In this document: in pieces, positions 22,408 to 35,100 of the stretch
How the letters are laid out: each line of letters begins with the position of its first letter
How positions within the stretch are numbered: position 1 is the stretch's first letter
Source: Amphiduros pacificus
Lineage: Eukaryota > Annelida > Polychaeta > Phyllodocida > Hesionidae
Length of the DNA stretch: 64,000 bases
Assembly (NCBI GenBank): GCA_949316495.1
Contig: OX439005.1
Span: forward strand, 8,326,001 to 8,390,000
Direction of reading: 5' to 3'
Position numbers and translations under genes: made by a program
Notes under the pieces: generated by a model
The model's database searches: none
What the model saw: only the letters and a program-made list of their open reading frames with translations
What the model was told of the DNA's origin: nothing

Positions 22408-22728
22408 TTGTTTGTTTGTTTGTTTGGGGTTTTACATCACTTTCAACAGTATTTCAGTCATTTCATGATGAGACCTACCTGTAGCAGATATAGTGCTGCC
22501 TCACTGAATTGTCATGTCGCAGGTCCTTGACATGACAACCCACCCGGTCACAGATTTACAAGGACAACGGGTTAACCCTTTAGGCACGGGCCTCAGCTTT
22601 TATGGGAAATTGTATCAGGAGTTCAATCTTGGTACAGCCGGAGTTCGAACCCAGGACCTTTGGATCACCACAGAGGAACTGGTGCTAATAAGTTGGCGCT
22701 CTAACCAACTGCGCCACGGCCTGTGGCC
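22408..22728 (-). repeat. tRNA-derived SINE (family 2), copy 4, complete with target-site duplication
   Basis: Inverted relative to copy 3 and close to it in length. It is flanked by a perfect 13-bp repeat, taaaatcgagaat, at 22395-22407 and 22729-22741. Intact duplication and head make it the youngest-looking copy in the window. Confidence 0.93.
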
Positions 22729-22899
22729 TAAAATCGAGAATATCAACATCAAAATTATCACAAAATTTATCAATTAAGTTGGGTGTATAATGGCTTCTAG
22801 AATATGTCAGTCAAAATGTTTGCAGTAAATTAAGAAAGTTTTAGTCTTAGTCTGATTCAAAAACATTTTCCGAACCAAAACATATCTCCATATCTATTT

Positions 22900-23060
22900 T
22901 TCTCAGTCAGTCTTGCCACCAGTTCTCCCCCATCCATATCTTTATATTTATATTCGCTTCTAGATGTATGATTTATTAAACCATGATATAGTTAATGCTT
23001 TATTTAAACTGATTTACTGTTAATATACATGTAACTATTTAAAGTAGTCATTTATTGTTA
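22900..23060. repeat. Dispersed AT-rich repeat, copy A
   Basis: The segment with gatgtatgatttatta, atgctttatttaaac and gtcatttattg aligns by eye to 25380-25475, which has the same blocks in the same order. The family is unknown. Confidence 0.45.
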
Positions 23061-23420
23061 ACAGATATCACATAAATATGAAGATTAAATTGTTCTTTAA
23101 TGGCATCTGTGAGAATCGACATGCATTTGATACCATTTTAGGTATGGTCTACGAACGGAAGTCCTAAATTACATAAATGATGCATCTCAAGTTGAACTGG
23201 ACTGGAGATACCAATACCAATGGAAATTGGACACAAATTATTTATTTTTCTTATGATCTATATTAATCTAACCATCTACGTGTATAAACACATTTACAAT
23301 CATGAATAATACACATTATATATTTATGAATAATTGATTATGAAATATGAATACTTTATATGTTGCATGGTCATATAACCATTGTGAGTCATGCACATGA
23401 TGTCTGGTTTGCTTACTAGC

Positions 23421-23986
23421 CGCCCTTATATCAGTACATATAAGGGGGGACGCCCTTATATCAGTACATATTAGGGGGGACGCCCTTATATCAGTACATA
23501 TAAGGGGGGCGCCCTTATATCAGTACATATAAGGGGGGACGCCCTTATATCAGTACATATTAGGGGGGACGCCCTTATATCAGTACATATAAGGGGGGAC
23601 GCCCTTATATCAGTACATATTAGGGGGGACGCCCTTATATCAGTACATATAAGGGGGCGCCCTTATATCAGTACATATAAGGGGGGACGCCCTTATATCA
23701 GTACATATAAGGGGGGCACCCTTATATCAGTACATATAAGGGGGGCGCCCTTATATCAGTACATATAAGGGGGAACGCCCTTATATCAGTACATATTAGG
23801 GGGGACGCCCTTATATCAGTACATATAAGGGGGAACGCCCTTATATCAGTACATATTAGGGGGGACGCCCTTATATCAGTACATATAAGGGGGAACGCCC
23901 TTATATCAGTACATATAAGGGGGGCGCCCTTATATCAGTACATATAAGGGGGGACGCCCTTATATCAGTACATATAAGGGGGGACG
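23421..23986. repeat. Hairpin minisatellite: 28-30-bp units, about 19 copies
   Basis: The unit is gcccttatatcagtacatat followed by aaggggggac. Within each unit cccttatat and atataaggg are exact inverted repeats separated by cagtac, so every unit can form a 9-bp hairpin. Changes such as atattaggg break one pair. Spacer length varies by one or two bases (ggggggac, gggggc). Confidence 0.95.
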
Positions 23987-26900
23987 GTGGCAGACATTTC
24001 CATCACAAGCTTCATTGCACAGCATTGTAGGGCTAAATGGGCAGCAAACCCAGGCCACAATATAAAAAAAATAAATAACAAAACACCTTCCTTGTCTGGT
24101 TCTTTTCGCTTGGCGAGTTCATGTGCTTTTAATTGTGTTCACTGGAAAATTACTGCAGCCTATAACTTTACATACATTTTATTCCTGTTGTCAAAAGCTG
24201 TCGCATCTATATCTGTTCCAAGCCAGCCTCTGAGCTGTTTCAGTATTGAGATTAAAACTAGTTTTATCATATTAGGAAAATTAATAATTCCTAGATCTGA
24301 TCAGATATAAAGAACAAACTTTAATTTCAAATCTGAGCAAGAGAATGCGAGTTCCAGGAGTAAAATGCAAATATCTGATGTGATTAAACCTTTAGAATCT
24401 GTGCAAAAAATAGGGATCTAAGAACAATCATCTGATTGACGTTCGTTAGAAAGATCGGACCTTGATCATGGGGGAAACGTGAGAGAACTGAAACCCTATT
24501 GGCTTCACCTCTCAGACAAGTTGTCACAGAATGACACATACAGACATACTGGGGATCTTATGATAAGTACTTCTTTACAGGATTAGATATTATTGGAATG
24601 TAAATATAATATATTGAATAATATAAAAAGCAGATAGAGTTGTGTGAGGTGTAATGCATGAGAGGACCTTGGTTACTCGAGACACGGATCCATAATATCT
24701 ATGATACTAAATCCATATATATTAATATTCATGTTACGACATATTTTAGTTCACTTATAGTTCAATTAGATCAAATCTTAGTTTAAATGATCTGTGAAAA
24801 AAACAAATATCATAGACTTAGATATGGAAGGATATTTTTGTTTGCTAAAAAACTCAAATTTTAATTTCAATAAATATTATTTTAATCGTTTTTGAAAACA
24901 TCAAATAAAATATATCATGTCCTAAGCATAGCCACTTTGGGGATTAACAATCTGACTATATTCGGTGCCCCTGGGAAACTGTTCCCCTGTGGTTGAATGG
25001 AGATGTGGCTGATTTGTCCAATGGCAATATACTTCCTGGTTTATTGAATATCTTATGTGACAGGTATTTCCCGGAATGTGATTAAAACTGATCTATTGAT
25101 CTGGAATCACAATATGATTTTAATCGGGTGACAGAAACGTCTGGATGGTAAAGCTGCACATAATAAAAGTTTATGATTTTAGTCTTATTTGTAGTTACAT
25201 GTTATACAAACAAACCATATGTACATAAGGGACAGACCATTATTCATTCAGGGGCAGGGGTGGAGGAAATAAATTTTGCCTATATTCTATTTTGGTACTC
25301 GGCCATTCTCATTTTTTTCCTCAATCGATTGGGCCACCAATTTTTTTCCTAGCGTCAAAACATCCTAATTTTTATATTTATTTCTGTGTAAATGGATGTA
25401 TGAGTTATTAGAAAATGATACAATGCTTTATTTACACTAACTCACAGTTAATACAAGAATTTCAAGCAGTCATTTATTGAATTAAGCTTCAGCTGCCTAT
25501 AAAGTCCTGGGTACCAGGAGGTTTGGTCCTATTTGCCATGAGTGTGGTCACATTAGAGATGGGCACTGCATGGTCACCTGAGCGCCGACCACATATTGCC
25601 TGGACACCACACATTTTGTAAAAAAAATATCCATCGCTTAAGCACCTTTTGGAATATTCCTTTTGGAAAATTGGAATAAATGTGACCGGGGTATAAGACC
25701 TGATATATGTATGATAAGAGCTACACAAACATGTGTGACCATATGTTGTAGACAAGGAGTGGGACAGCAAATATATTAATTATCGATAGGTCAGTAGTCC
25801 AGCCCCTTATATAGCAAGTTATAGCAAAATGTCAAAGATTTTGTGACAATAAAAGATTTTGGTTATAATTTAAATTTTGGTCATAGCTGATGTCATCCCA
25901 TTTAGGCCTTCATGGGATGCATGTGTGGTAAAAATGTAAAGCCTGTATCTTAGATCACTGATAAGATAGCAAAATATTAACATTTGTTTGGCAGACAGAC
26001 CCACCGCCCCATGCACACAGACATCTTTGTTTTGCCCAATAATAAATGTACAGTAATGTAATCAGGCTGAACACCTTGTTAATGTAAAAGATATATCAGA
26101 TGTATCTGAGAGCAATGTAACATTTATTATGGCTCTCAGATTGTTTGTCACCCGAAAAGTTGTAAATTGTATTTGTTGTTGATGCCTCAAAACTAGCTCC
26201 CTAAACACGCTAAACATATTTTGGGTAGATTGTACTGTAATTTGACATTTTGAATAATTTCTTCTGCAAATGTGGGAGTCTCAATTAATTTTTTTCTTAA
26301 GATTGGCATTTCTCTGCCTAGTTACCTTAAAGGTTTGGCTTTAAATCTGACAAAGTTAAACACTTTCAGACATATCAATTGTTTAAAACCTGCATTCAAC
26401 CCCAAAGAATAATAATATAACTGTTGAATATGTGTTATTAAGTAAATATCATTGTTAAAGTTTCATAATTGATGTTAAGTTAAGAAATCCAGACCATGAA
26501 AGTCTAATAATAAATTTTAAGTAAGTTAGGTGTACTCTCTGATTACTGGCCTAGCGTTTATGGTTGATATAGTCGTTCAATTGGACTGGTCATTAATCAT
26601 TCAGTCACGTGAATCTTTCTTTCCTCGTGGCAACAGTCACTTAGATTATCATGGTGTAATTTAAAGCCATGCCGCGTCTCACTGTATAAATCAGTAAGTC
26701 ACTGCATATAGCATAACGCCATTTTATACCGTCAAGTTACACCCATGCTTTAAAGGACACGTTGTAAATCTTCACAGACTCAAACCAAAGTAGTCACATA
26801 ATTGGAGAGGGTGTTATAATATTGATCCCAAAGTAAATGAGAGCATGTCTGTATTGAAAATAATAGAAAATTGGATCTGTCCAATTATCCAATGAGCAAT

Positions 26901-27790
26901 TTGACAGAACTATTGTGTAGATTTTTAAATTTATTGCCATGATCCACATTGCTGTACAGTACTTTTTTATTTGAATTGATTTGTGAAGTTGGCCACGCCG
27001 CTTTTGTTTCGTGGGCACTGAATCGAATGGGTGTTATGCGTCTATAGCCTGTTCCAGTTCATAAGCTCTTGGCAGTGATCCAAACCAGGCCACGGTGACC
27101 CAGTTCTGGCCAGGTGTGTGCAGTGTATACTTCATTTCATGTTGATAATGAAGCATAGACTAATGGTGCAGGGTAGTCATAAGACACACTTTACAACCGG
27201 AGTGTTGTGCAATGTCTGACTCAGTCATATTGGTATTGCAGCCTCAGCCCTTTTGCCATCTGTCCGAAGTCAGTTCCCAAAATAAAGATGACTAAGACAC
27301 GTACACAAGCAGCGACAGGGAATTTTCTCCATACACATCTGAGAGTACCATACTGGGAATATCGGCGGTGGTAGAGGTAGGTGCTCCAGATCATATATTG
27401 TCATATATACTCACATAATACTCAGCTTGTAATGATGCAGTGGTGTGCCGCATATTGATCGTCCCAGGTCTCAAACCTTAACCACTCCGAGCGGAATAGT
27501 CACCCCGAACTGAGCATTGAAGTGGGACACCTTATCGAACAGGCACCCGATTGAATATTCTAATAGCCTAGTTTCCGTTGTTTTAACTTTCTGAGCCATG
27601 AGAATGCTATTAATTCATGATTCAGTAAAATTACGCCTCCATGTGTTTATATATTATGATTGGCATAGTGCTATCAATGTGTACAAATCGTGTCATTATG
27701 AGATCAGCCGACTGTCATGAATAATATCAGTTCACTTTGTATTATACATCTAATTCAATCCATGATGAGGTGAACAGTTCTGTGATAAAT
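23987..27790. other. AT-rich intergenic region
   Basis: I see no exon or RNA gene that I can support. A second copy of a dispersed repeat lies at about 25225-25475, beginning with gacagaccattattcattc and a G-rich string. The GC-richer stretch near 27040-27560 could hold promoter or 5' UTR sequence of the downstream ankyrin gene, but nothing proves it. Confidence 0.4.
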
Positions 27791-28135
27791 GCAATGAATA
27801 TCATAGATTAGAATGGATTTGTTTAGATTACAATAGATTAAACTGGATAAGAATATATTACAGTAGAATAGAATAGATCAGAATAGAATGGATTAGAATA
27901 TATTAGAATTGATAAAATTGGAATAAATAATAGTTGAAAAGATTCGATACGAATAAATTACAATGGATTACAATAGATTTGCTTATAATAAATTAAACCA
28001 TTAGAGTTAAATATAGTGAAACAGATTAGAATGAATTAGGAAAATAGATTTAAATAAAATAAATTTAAATAGAATCGAATTGGATAGAATAGATTCAAAT
28101 AGAATAGATTTAAATAGATCAGGATAGATTTGATT
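27790..28135. repeat. Degenerate A/T-rich repeat (gaatagatta type)
   Basis: Loose repetitions of words such as gaatagatt and gattagaata run for about 350 bp directly before the 21-bp array, without a fixed period. Confidence 0.6.
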
Positions 28136-28149
28136 TTTAAGTCAAATTC

Positions 28150-29146
28150 TCACTCTCATTAATAGGGTGGAGTGACATGAATTAAGGCTGGAGTTATATG
28201 AATCAAAGGTGGAGTGATATGAATCAAGGGTGGAGTGATATGAATCAAGGGTGGAGTGATATGAATCAAGGGTGGAGTGATATGAATCAAGGGTGGAGTG
28301 ATATGAATCAAGGGGGATATATGAATCAAGGGTGGAGTGATATGAATCAAGGTGAAGTGATATGAATCAAGGTGAAGTGATATGAATCAAGGGCAGAGTG
28401 ATATGAATCAAGGGTGGAGTGATATGAATCAAGGGTGGAGAGATATGAATCAAGGTGAAGTGATATGAATCAATGAATCAAGGGCAGAGTGATATTAATC
28501 AAGGGTGAAGTGATATGAATCAAGGGTGGAGAGATATGAATCAAGGGTGGAGTGAAATGTATCAAGGGTGAAGTGATATGAATCAAAGGTGGAGTTATAT
28601 GAATCAAGGGTGGAGTGCTATCAATCAAGGGTGGAGAGATATCAGTCAAGGGTGGAGTGATATGAATCAAGGGTGCAGTGATATGAATCAAGGGTGGAGT
28701 GATATGAATCAAGGTGAAGTGATATGAATCAAGGTGAAGTGATATGTATCAAGGGCAGAGTGATATGAATCAAGGTGAAGTGATATGAATCAAGGCAGAG
28801 TGATATGAATCAAGGGTGAAGTGATATGAATCAAGGGTGGAGTGATATGAATCAAGGGTGGAGTGATATGAATCAAGGGTGGAGTGATATCAATCAAGGG
28901 TGGAGAGATATCAATCAAGGGTGGAGAGATATCAGTCAAGGGTGGAGAGATATGAATCAAGGGTGGAGTGATATGTATCAAGGGTGGAGTGATATGACCC
29001 AAGGGTGGAGAGATATGAATCAAGGGTGGAGTGATATGAATCAAGGGTGGAGAGATATCAGTCAAGGGTGGAGTGATATGACCCAAGGGTGGAGTGACAT
29101 GTATCAAGGGTGGGGTGATATCAATCAAGGGTGGGGTGATATCAAT
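28150..29146. repeat. 21-bp minisatellite (gatatgaatcaagggtggagt), about 47 units
   Basis: Units are 21 bp, with frequent 20-bp forms (caaggtgaagt) and rarer variants (atcagtcaag, atgacccaag). From 28826 the units stay in one frame. On the plus strand they read as MNQGWSD heptads running openly into the first ankyrin-gene exon at 29192. An intervening acceptor-like tatttgttttgata...tttcag makes it likelier that the array is upstream non-coding or intronic DNA. Confidence 0.92.
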
Positions 29147-29191
29147 CTTTCTTTATTTGTTTTGATAATACATGTGAACATTTCAGACAAA

Positions 29192-32100
29192 ATGGCGAAT
29201 CAAGACCAAGTGGAGAGCCATCAAACCGTTAGATTTGAGTCTCGGATTATTCTGCCTGATGACTCCCACCACAAAAGCAGATTAACATTGAAAATTCCAT
29301 CTGACAGAAATGGAATTTCTCAAATTTTGAAAACAAAGGTACCTGAGGACATTTACCTGGAGAAGTTAAGGCAGAAGATTGCAGGGCAAGCGAGAGCTTA
29401 CATCGACGACTTCAATTTCTGTACAAATAGAGGAAAAATTATACAGAAGCATAAAGAGGCAACAACAAGACTATCGAGTGTACTGCCCAGAGTGCGACCA
29501 AATGCTGCACCTCATTTCCAGTACTGTGAAGATAAAGTTTGGCAGGTCAGTGATCTGATCATTACATTTACTCAATCATCGCATTGCAACAGTCATATGA
29601 CACACTTTATCTCCAATTTAAACACCTACAAGGGTTTGTGTATGCAAAGCTAGCTTCACAAAACTCATGTCTATATTCACTGAGTCTAAATCCAGATCCG
29701 TTTTATTTCTTTATTCAGGGAAAGTAGGCCCGCATAAAAAATTCAATATATCCGTGATCAATAAATAATGTTGCATGCTGGGAAAGTGAAACCTTTCAAA
29801 TTCCACTGGGAACCAGGTTTTTATCAATATTTGTAACTTGAGGTGATCCGATATAAATATATCAACCATAATGCATTACGTCAGAACCTTTAGTTTAATT
29901 TGATTCAAATAAATGTCCGGTGGATAATGAAATAAGCATTGTGGCTTAGCTTTTAGACTCCAGAATGAGCTCAGGCAAATATCACTGTAATGCATCTTAT
30001 CATGTACTCAGCATTTAGGATATATTACACATATTCCCTGGCATGACACGTGCCCACGTGATGTTAGTCCTCCCTCCCTGGCATGGCACGTGCCCACATC
30101 ATGTAAGTCGTCCCTCCCTGGCATGACACGTGCCCACATCATGTAAGTCGTCCCTCCCTGGCATGACACGTGCCCTCATCACGTTAGTTGTCCCTCCCTG
30201 GCATGACACATGCCCACATCATGTTAGACGTCCCTCCCTGGCATGACACGTGCCCACATCACGTTAGACGTCCCTCCCTGGCATGACACGTGCCCACATC
30301 ATGTTAGTCCTCCCTCCCTGGCATGACACGTGCCCACATCATGTTAGTCGTCCCTCCCTGGCATGACACGTGCCCACGTGATGTTAGTCCTCCCTCCCTG
30401 GCATGACACGTGCCCACATCATGTTAGTCGTCCCTCCCTGGCATGACACGTGCCCACATCATGTTAGTACTCCCTCCCTGGCATGACACGTGCCCATGTG
30501 ATGTTAGTCCTCCCTCCCTGGCATGACACGTGCCCACATCATGTTAGTCGTCCCTCCCTGGCATGACACGTGCCCACATCATGTTAGTCCTCCCTGGCAT
30601 GACACGTGCCCACATCATGTTAGTCGTCCCTCCCTGGCATGACACGTGCCCACATCATGTTAGTCCTCCCTCCCTGGCATGACACGTGCCCACATTATAT
30701 TAGTCGTCCCTCCCTGGCATGACACGTGCCCACATCACATTAGACGTCCCTCCCTGGCATGACACGTGCCCACATCATATTAGTCGTCCCTACCTGGCAT
30801 GACACGTGCCCACATCATGTTAGTCCTCCCTCCCTGGCATGACACGTGCCCACATCATGTTAGTCCTCCCTCCCTGGCATGACACATGCCCACATCATAT
30901 TAGTCGTCCCTCCCTGGCATGACACGTGCCCAAATCACGTTAGACGTCCCTCCCTGGCATGACACGTGCCCACATCATATTAGTCGTCCCTCCCTGGCAT
31001 GACACGTGCCCACATCATATTAATCGTCCCTCCCTGGCATGACACGTGCCCACATCACATTAGACGTCCCTCCCTGGCATGACACGTGCCCACATCATAT
31101 TAGTCGTCCCTACCTGGCATGACACGTGCCCACATCATGTTAGACGTCCCTCCCTGGCATGACACGTGCCCACATTATGTTAGACGTCCCTCCCTGGCAT
31201 GACACGTGCCCACATCACATAAGACGTCCCTCCCTGGCATGACACGTGCCCACATCATGTTAGACGTCCCTCCCTGGCATGACACGTGCCCACATTATGT
31301 TAGACGTCTCTCCCTGGCATGACACGTGCCCACATTATGTTAGACGTCCCTCCCTGGCATGACACGTGCCCACATCACATAAGACGTCCCTCCCTGGCAT
31401 GACACGTGCCCACATCATGTTAGACGTCCCTCCCTGGCATGACACGTGCCCACATTATGTTAGACGTCCCTCCCTGGCATGACACGTGCCCACATCACAT
31501 AAGACGTCCCTCCCTGGCATGACACGTGCCCACATCATGTTAGACGTCCCTCCCTGGCATGACACGTGCCCACATTATGTTAGACGTCCCTCCCTGGCAT
31601 GACACGTGCCCACATCACGTTAGACGTCCCTCCCTGGCATGACACGTGCCCACATCATGTTAGACGTCCCTCCCTGGCATGACACGTGCCCACATCATGT
31701 TAGACGTCCCTCCCTGGCATGACACGTGCCCACATCATGTTAGTCCTTCCTCCCTGGCATGACACGTGCCCACATCATGTTAGACGTCCCTCCCTGGCAT
31801 GACACGTGCCCACATCATGTTAGACGTCCCTCCCTGGCATGACACGTGCCCACATCATGTTAGACGTCCCTCCCTGGCATGACACGTGCCCACATCATGT
31901 TAGTCCCACATCATATTAGTTGTCTCTCCTTGGCATGTAATTTTTTTTTAAATTATTTAAACTAAAATTATTTAAATTTTTCTGCCTAATATATGACAGG
32001 AATATAAACTTGTATTGCATATTTGTTTGTCTTTATTGTGCTGTAGTTGAATGGCGCGTCCCTGGCCCCTGTCGTGGTCCTCACAGACCCCACCTTGGTA

Positions 32101-35100
32101 TCACGTGACCAGACAAAGACCGGCCGAGCCTTCCTGCCTTGGTCTCTGTATTCACAAAAGGACTGCATAGCAGGTGTGCTCAAAAGAAGAGAATCAATTG
32201 TATTGCAATCTCACTGAACTCTTCAATATTTTATATTTCTCTTAATGATTAATGACATGTCATTCATGTATGTGCGTGTGTGTGTTTTTTTATTATAGAC
32301 AAAATAATCATATAAATTAAATTATCAAAAAATGATAATGTCAATGCTTATGAATAATATCTAAGACTCGCTGTCCTCTTTATCAGGTCCAATCTGTGAT
32401 ATATTTGATGCTTGTTGCTATGGTGATGCCTCGGCACTGACCACTCTCCTGGACAGGTATGAGAGTGACCTGACGTGGCACACCCTGGTGGACATGAGGG
32501 CATCCTCCGTGCTCCACTATGCAGCCCAGCACGGCCACGCCCACATATGCGAACTGCTTCTAGATTACCTGGGCGAAGAGGGACAAGCCTACCGCGATAG
32601 AAATGGACAAACCCCTGTTATGGTAGAACTAGTGTTATTCAAAACGTACCATATCATGAATACTTGAAAACCCCTTATTTACACATGTGAATTATATTTT
32701 GTTATTCAAACACAAATTGTGCAATTCATATACAAATGTTTTAAATGATAGACTATAATATTATCCTTTTCTCAGTTTTTTAATTAATCAATTTCTGTTT
32801 TTTTTTACCGATTTTGAAATTCTAATAGTGGCAGATAATATTATATTGTACAGGTGGCAGCACTGTGGAAACAATTCCAAGCTGTCAGGAGTCTGTTGTC
32901 ATCCGTCGAGTGTCCTCTGGAGATCAAGGATAACTGTGGATATGACTTGGCAGATTATCTGGATAATCTCACAGACACTGACATGTTTCAATGTATCCAT
33001 GCCATTACATTTGATGATCGGGATGAGACGTTCATAAGCACATGTTTGCACAAATGTGTCCTTGCAGCAAATCCGCTATATGCCAGAAATCTCCTGGGCG
33101 GTACGTACGGTCCTGTGAAAGGCTACAAGGATTTAATGCACATGTCCCTCTCACATTTACTTGCAACAACAAAATTACAAAACATGGATGCTACAGATGT
33201 ACACCAGGTGGCAGGTGATGAGGAGGAAACAGGCAGCGATGCTGAAAATGAGATGAAGAATATAAATGATATTCTTAAATTATTAGCAGATCACGGAGAA
33301 GAGTATACAAGAGATGGCCATGGCCGCCTCCCCCTGTGGTACGCTGCCCGATCTGGCAACACGTGCCTCATCCCTACCCTGATTAACAGTTACAGTGACC
33401 ACGTGACTATGGAGGATGTTAACAGCGCTATATATGCAGCATTATCTTGGAAACATCCTGAGGCCGTCAAAACTATCCTGCAAGAAAGACCGGAAACTGT
33501 ATTAAATGAGCAAACTAGGTCATGTCTTATTAGCCTTATTGATAAGGACTGGGGCACGTACGCACCTATAATGACAATATGCAAAGACAGTGCCATATCC
33601 CAGCAATATTTCAGTCATGCCTGCAGCTTAGGGGATAAGGACCTTGTACAAAGTATGATAGGAAACAAGATTGATGTAGACCTTCAGGACCACATGGGCC
33701 TGACTGCCATACACCAGGCTACACAGAAAGGCAGATATAGAATTGTTGAAATTCTGATAGCAAGAGGTGCAAAAGTGAATGTCCAAGATGGACGTGGGGA
33801 TACCCCGCTCCATCATTTGTGTATGATGAAAACAAACACGCAAGAGTCCTCCGACAATAGAGATCCAAACTGTGATTTTCAGAAGACATTAAACATCCTT
33901 CTGAACTGTGGAAATGTTGACCCAAATCTTGTTAATATCCAGGGAAGGACTGCTCTTCTGGAGGCTGTGCTCTGCCAGAATAAGAAAGTACAAGAATATC
34001 TCAGAACTCATTTTGCTGACGAACTTGACGAAGGCATTGTCGATGTGAATGGTGTGTCATATTCCAATATGGAGGGCTCACGTCAAGGGAACATCAGAAG
34101 AAAGCAACAATTCCGACCACATTTCAAACCTTTTGCAAAATCAAAGTCATACAGGTACACAGATCCGGGGAACTTTGTGTGTTTGAAATGCCAAAGACAC
34201 TTTGAATACTTCGGAGATGCAGGACATTGCCATGGTAACTTTAGGGTGTTGGCGGAGCATGTGACGGCCACGACCTACAGAATTAAGTACCGATGTGAGA
34301 AGTGCATTGAAGAACAGTGTGAAATCATCGACAGACATTGTCATAAACACAAGTATGTTACAGGTGGAGAAGCGAAGAAGCGGTGGGAGGGGGTTGAATC
34401 ATGTTATGTAAGCTATCTCAACTATGCATGCCGCCCCGGGCCCTACTGTGCCAGACATGCTCAAGCCCTTACTAAAAAGATTTATGTATTCAAAGTTGAT
34501 AAGGAAGAGGGGCTGGTGACTGAACCTAGCAAAAAAGCCAATCGATATCCAAAGCAAAGTGCTGTTATTGCCTTGTTGACATCTCGAGCAGCTGTGAGAA
34601 TGGGTATTGAGTGGTGTGAGCGGGAGGCTGGGTCTACCAAAGCTGGCATAAGGAACGAGGCCTCATTGCCCCTACCTTTCACATTCCACAGTATGGTGCC
34701 AGTTGTGAACATTCTATCGCCGCTGTATTACGCCATCCAGGCTGGACGATCTGAGTACGTCGACAGTCTCCTGCACACCAACCCAGCACTCGCCACGGAG
34801 CGGGATGACCGGGAGAGAACTCCGCTGGAGCTCGCCGTAGACCTCCTCAGCCTTGACGCAGTGGACGCCCTACTCCCTTATGTCAAGCCAAGTGAGTGTC
34901 CACAAGCTCTGCACAGATGTGTAAGTTTGCTAAGTGATCAGGGTAGACAGCAAGAAACCAAAGAGAAGATCATCAGGAAGTTGCTAAGAGCTGGATGGCA
35001 TGGGAATATGAAAGCATTTCATCCTACCAATCCATATTCAACTTCCATTGAAGCGGCGTTGACAAGTGAATATACCTGGAAGGTGCAAGCTCATTGGAAA

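Noticed and set aside
21719-22728. tRNA-like A and B boxes as tRNA genes
   Set aside because: The same sequence occurs in four dispersed copies with a common body and target-site duplications, so these are SINE heads.
23421-23986. CRISPR-like array
   Set aside because: The context is eukaryotic, and the units are contiguous with no unique spacers between them.
23987-24310. 107-codon plus-strand frame after the hairpin array
   Set aside because: No domain, no splice context, AT-driven composition; likely chance.
28159-29128. Minus-strand frames of IHITPPL heptads
   Set aside because: Antisense shadow of the 21-bp array, broken by the 20-bp units.
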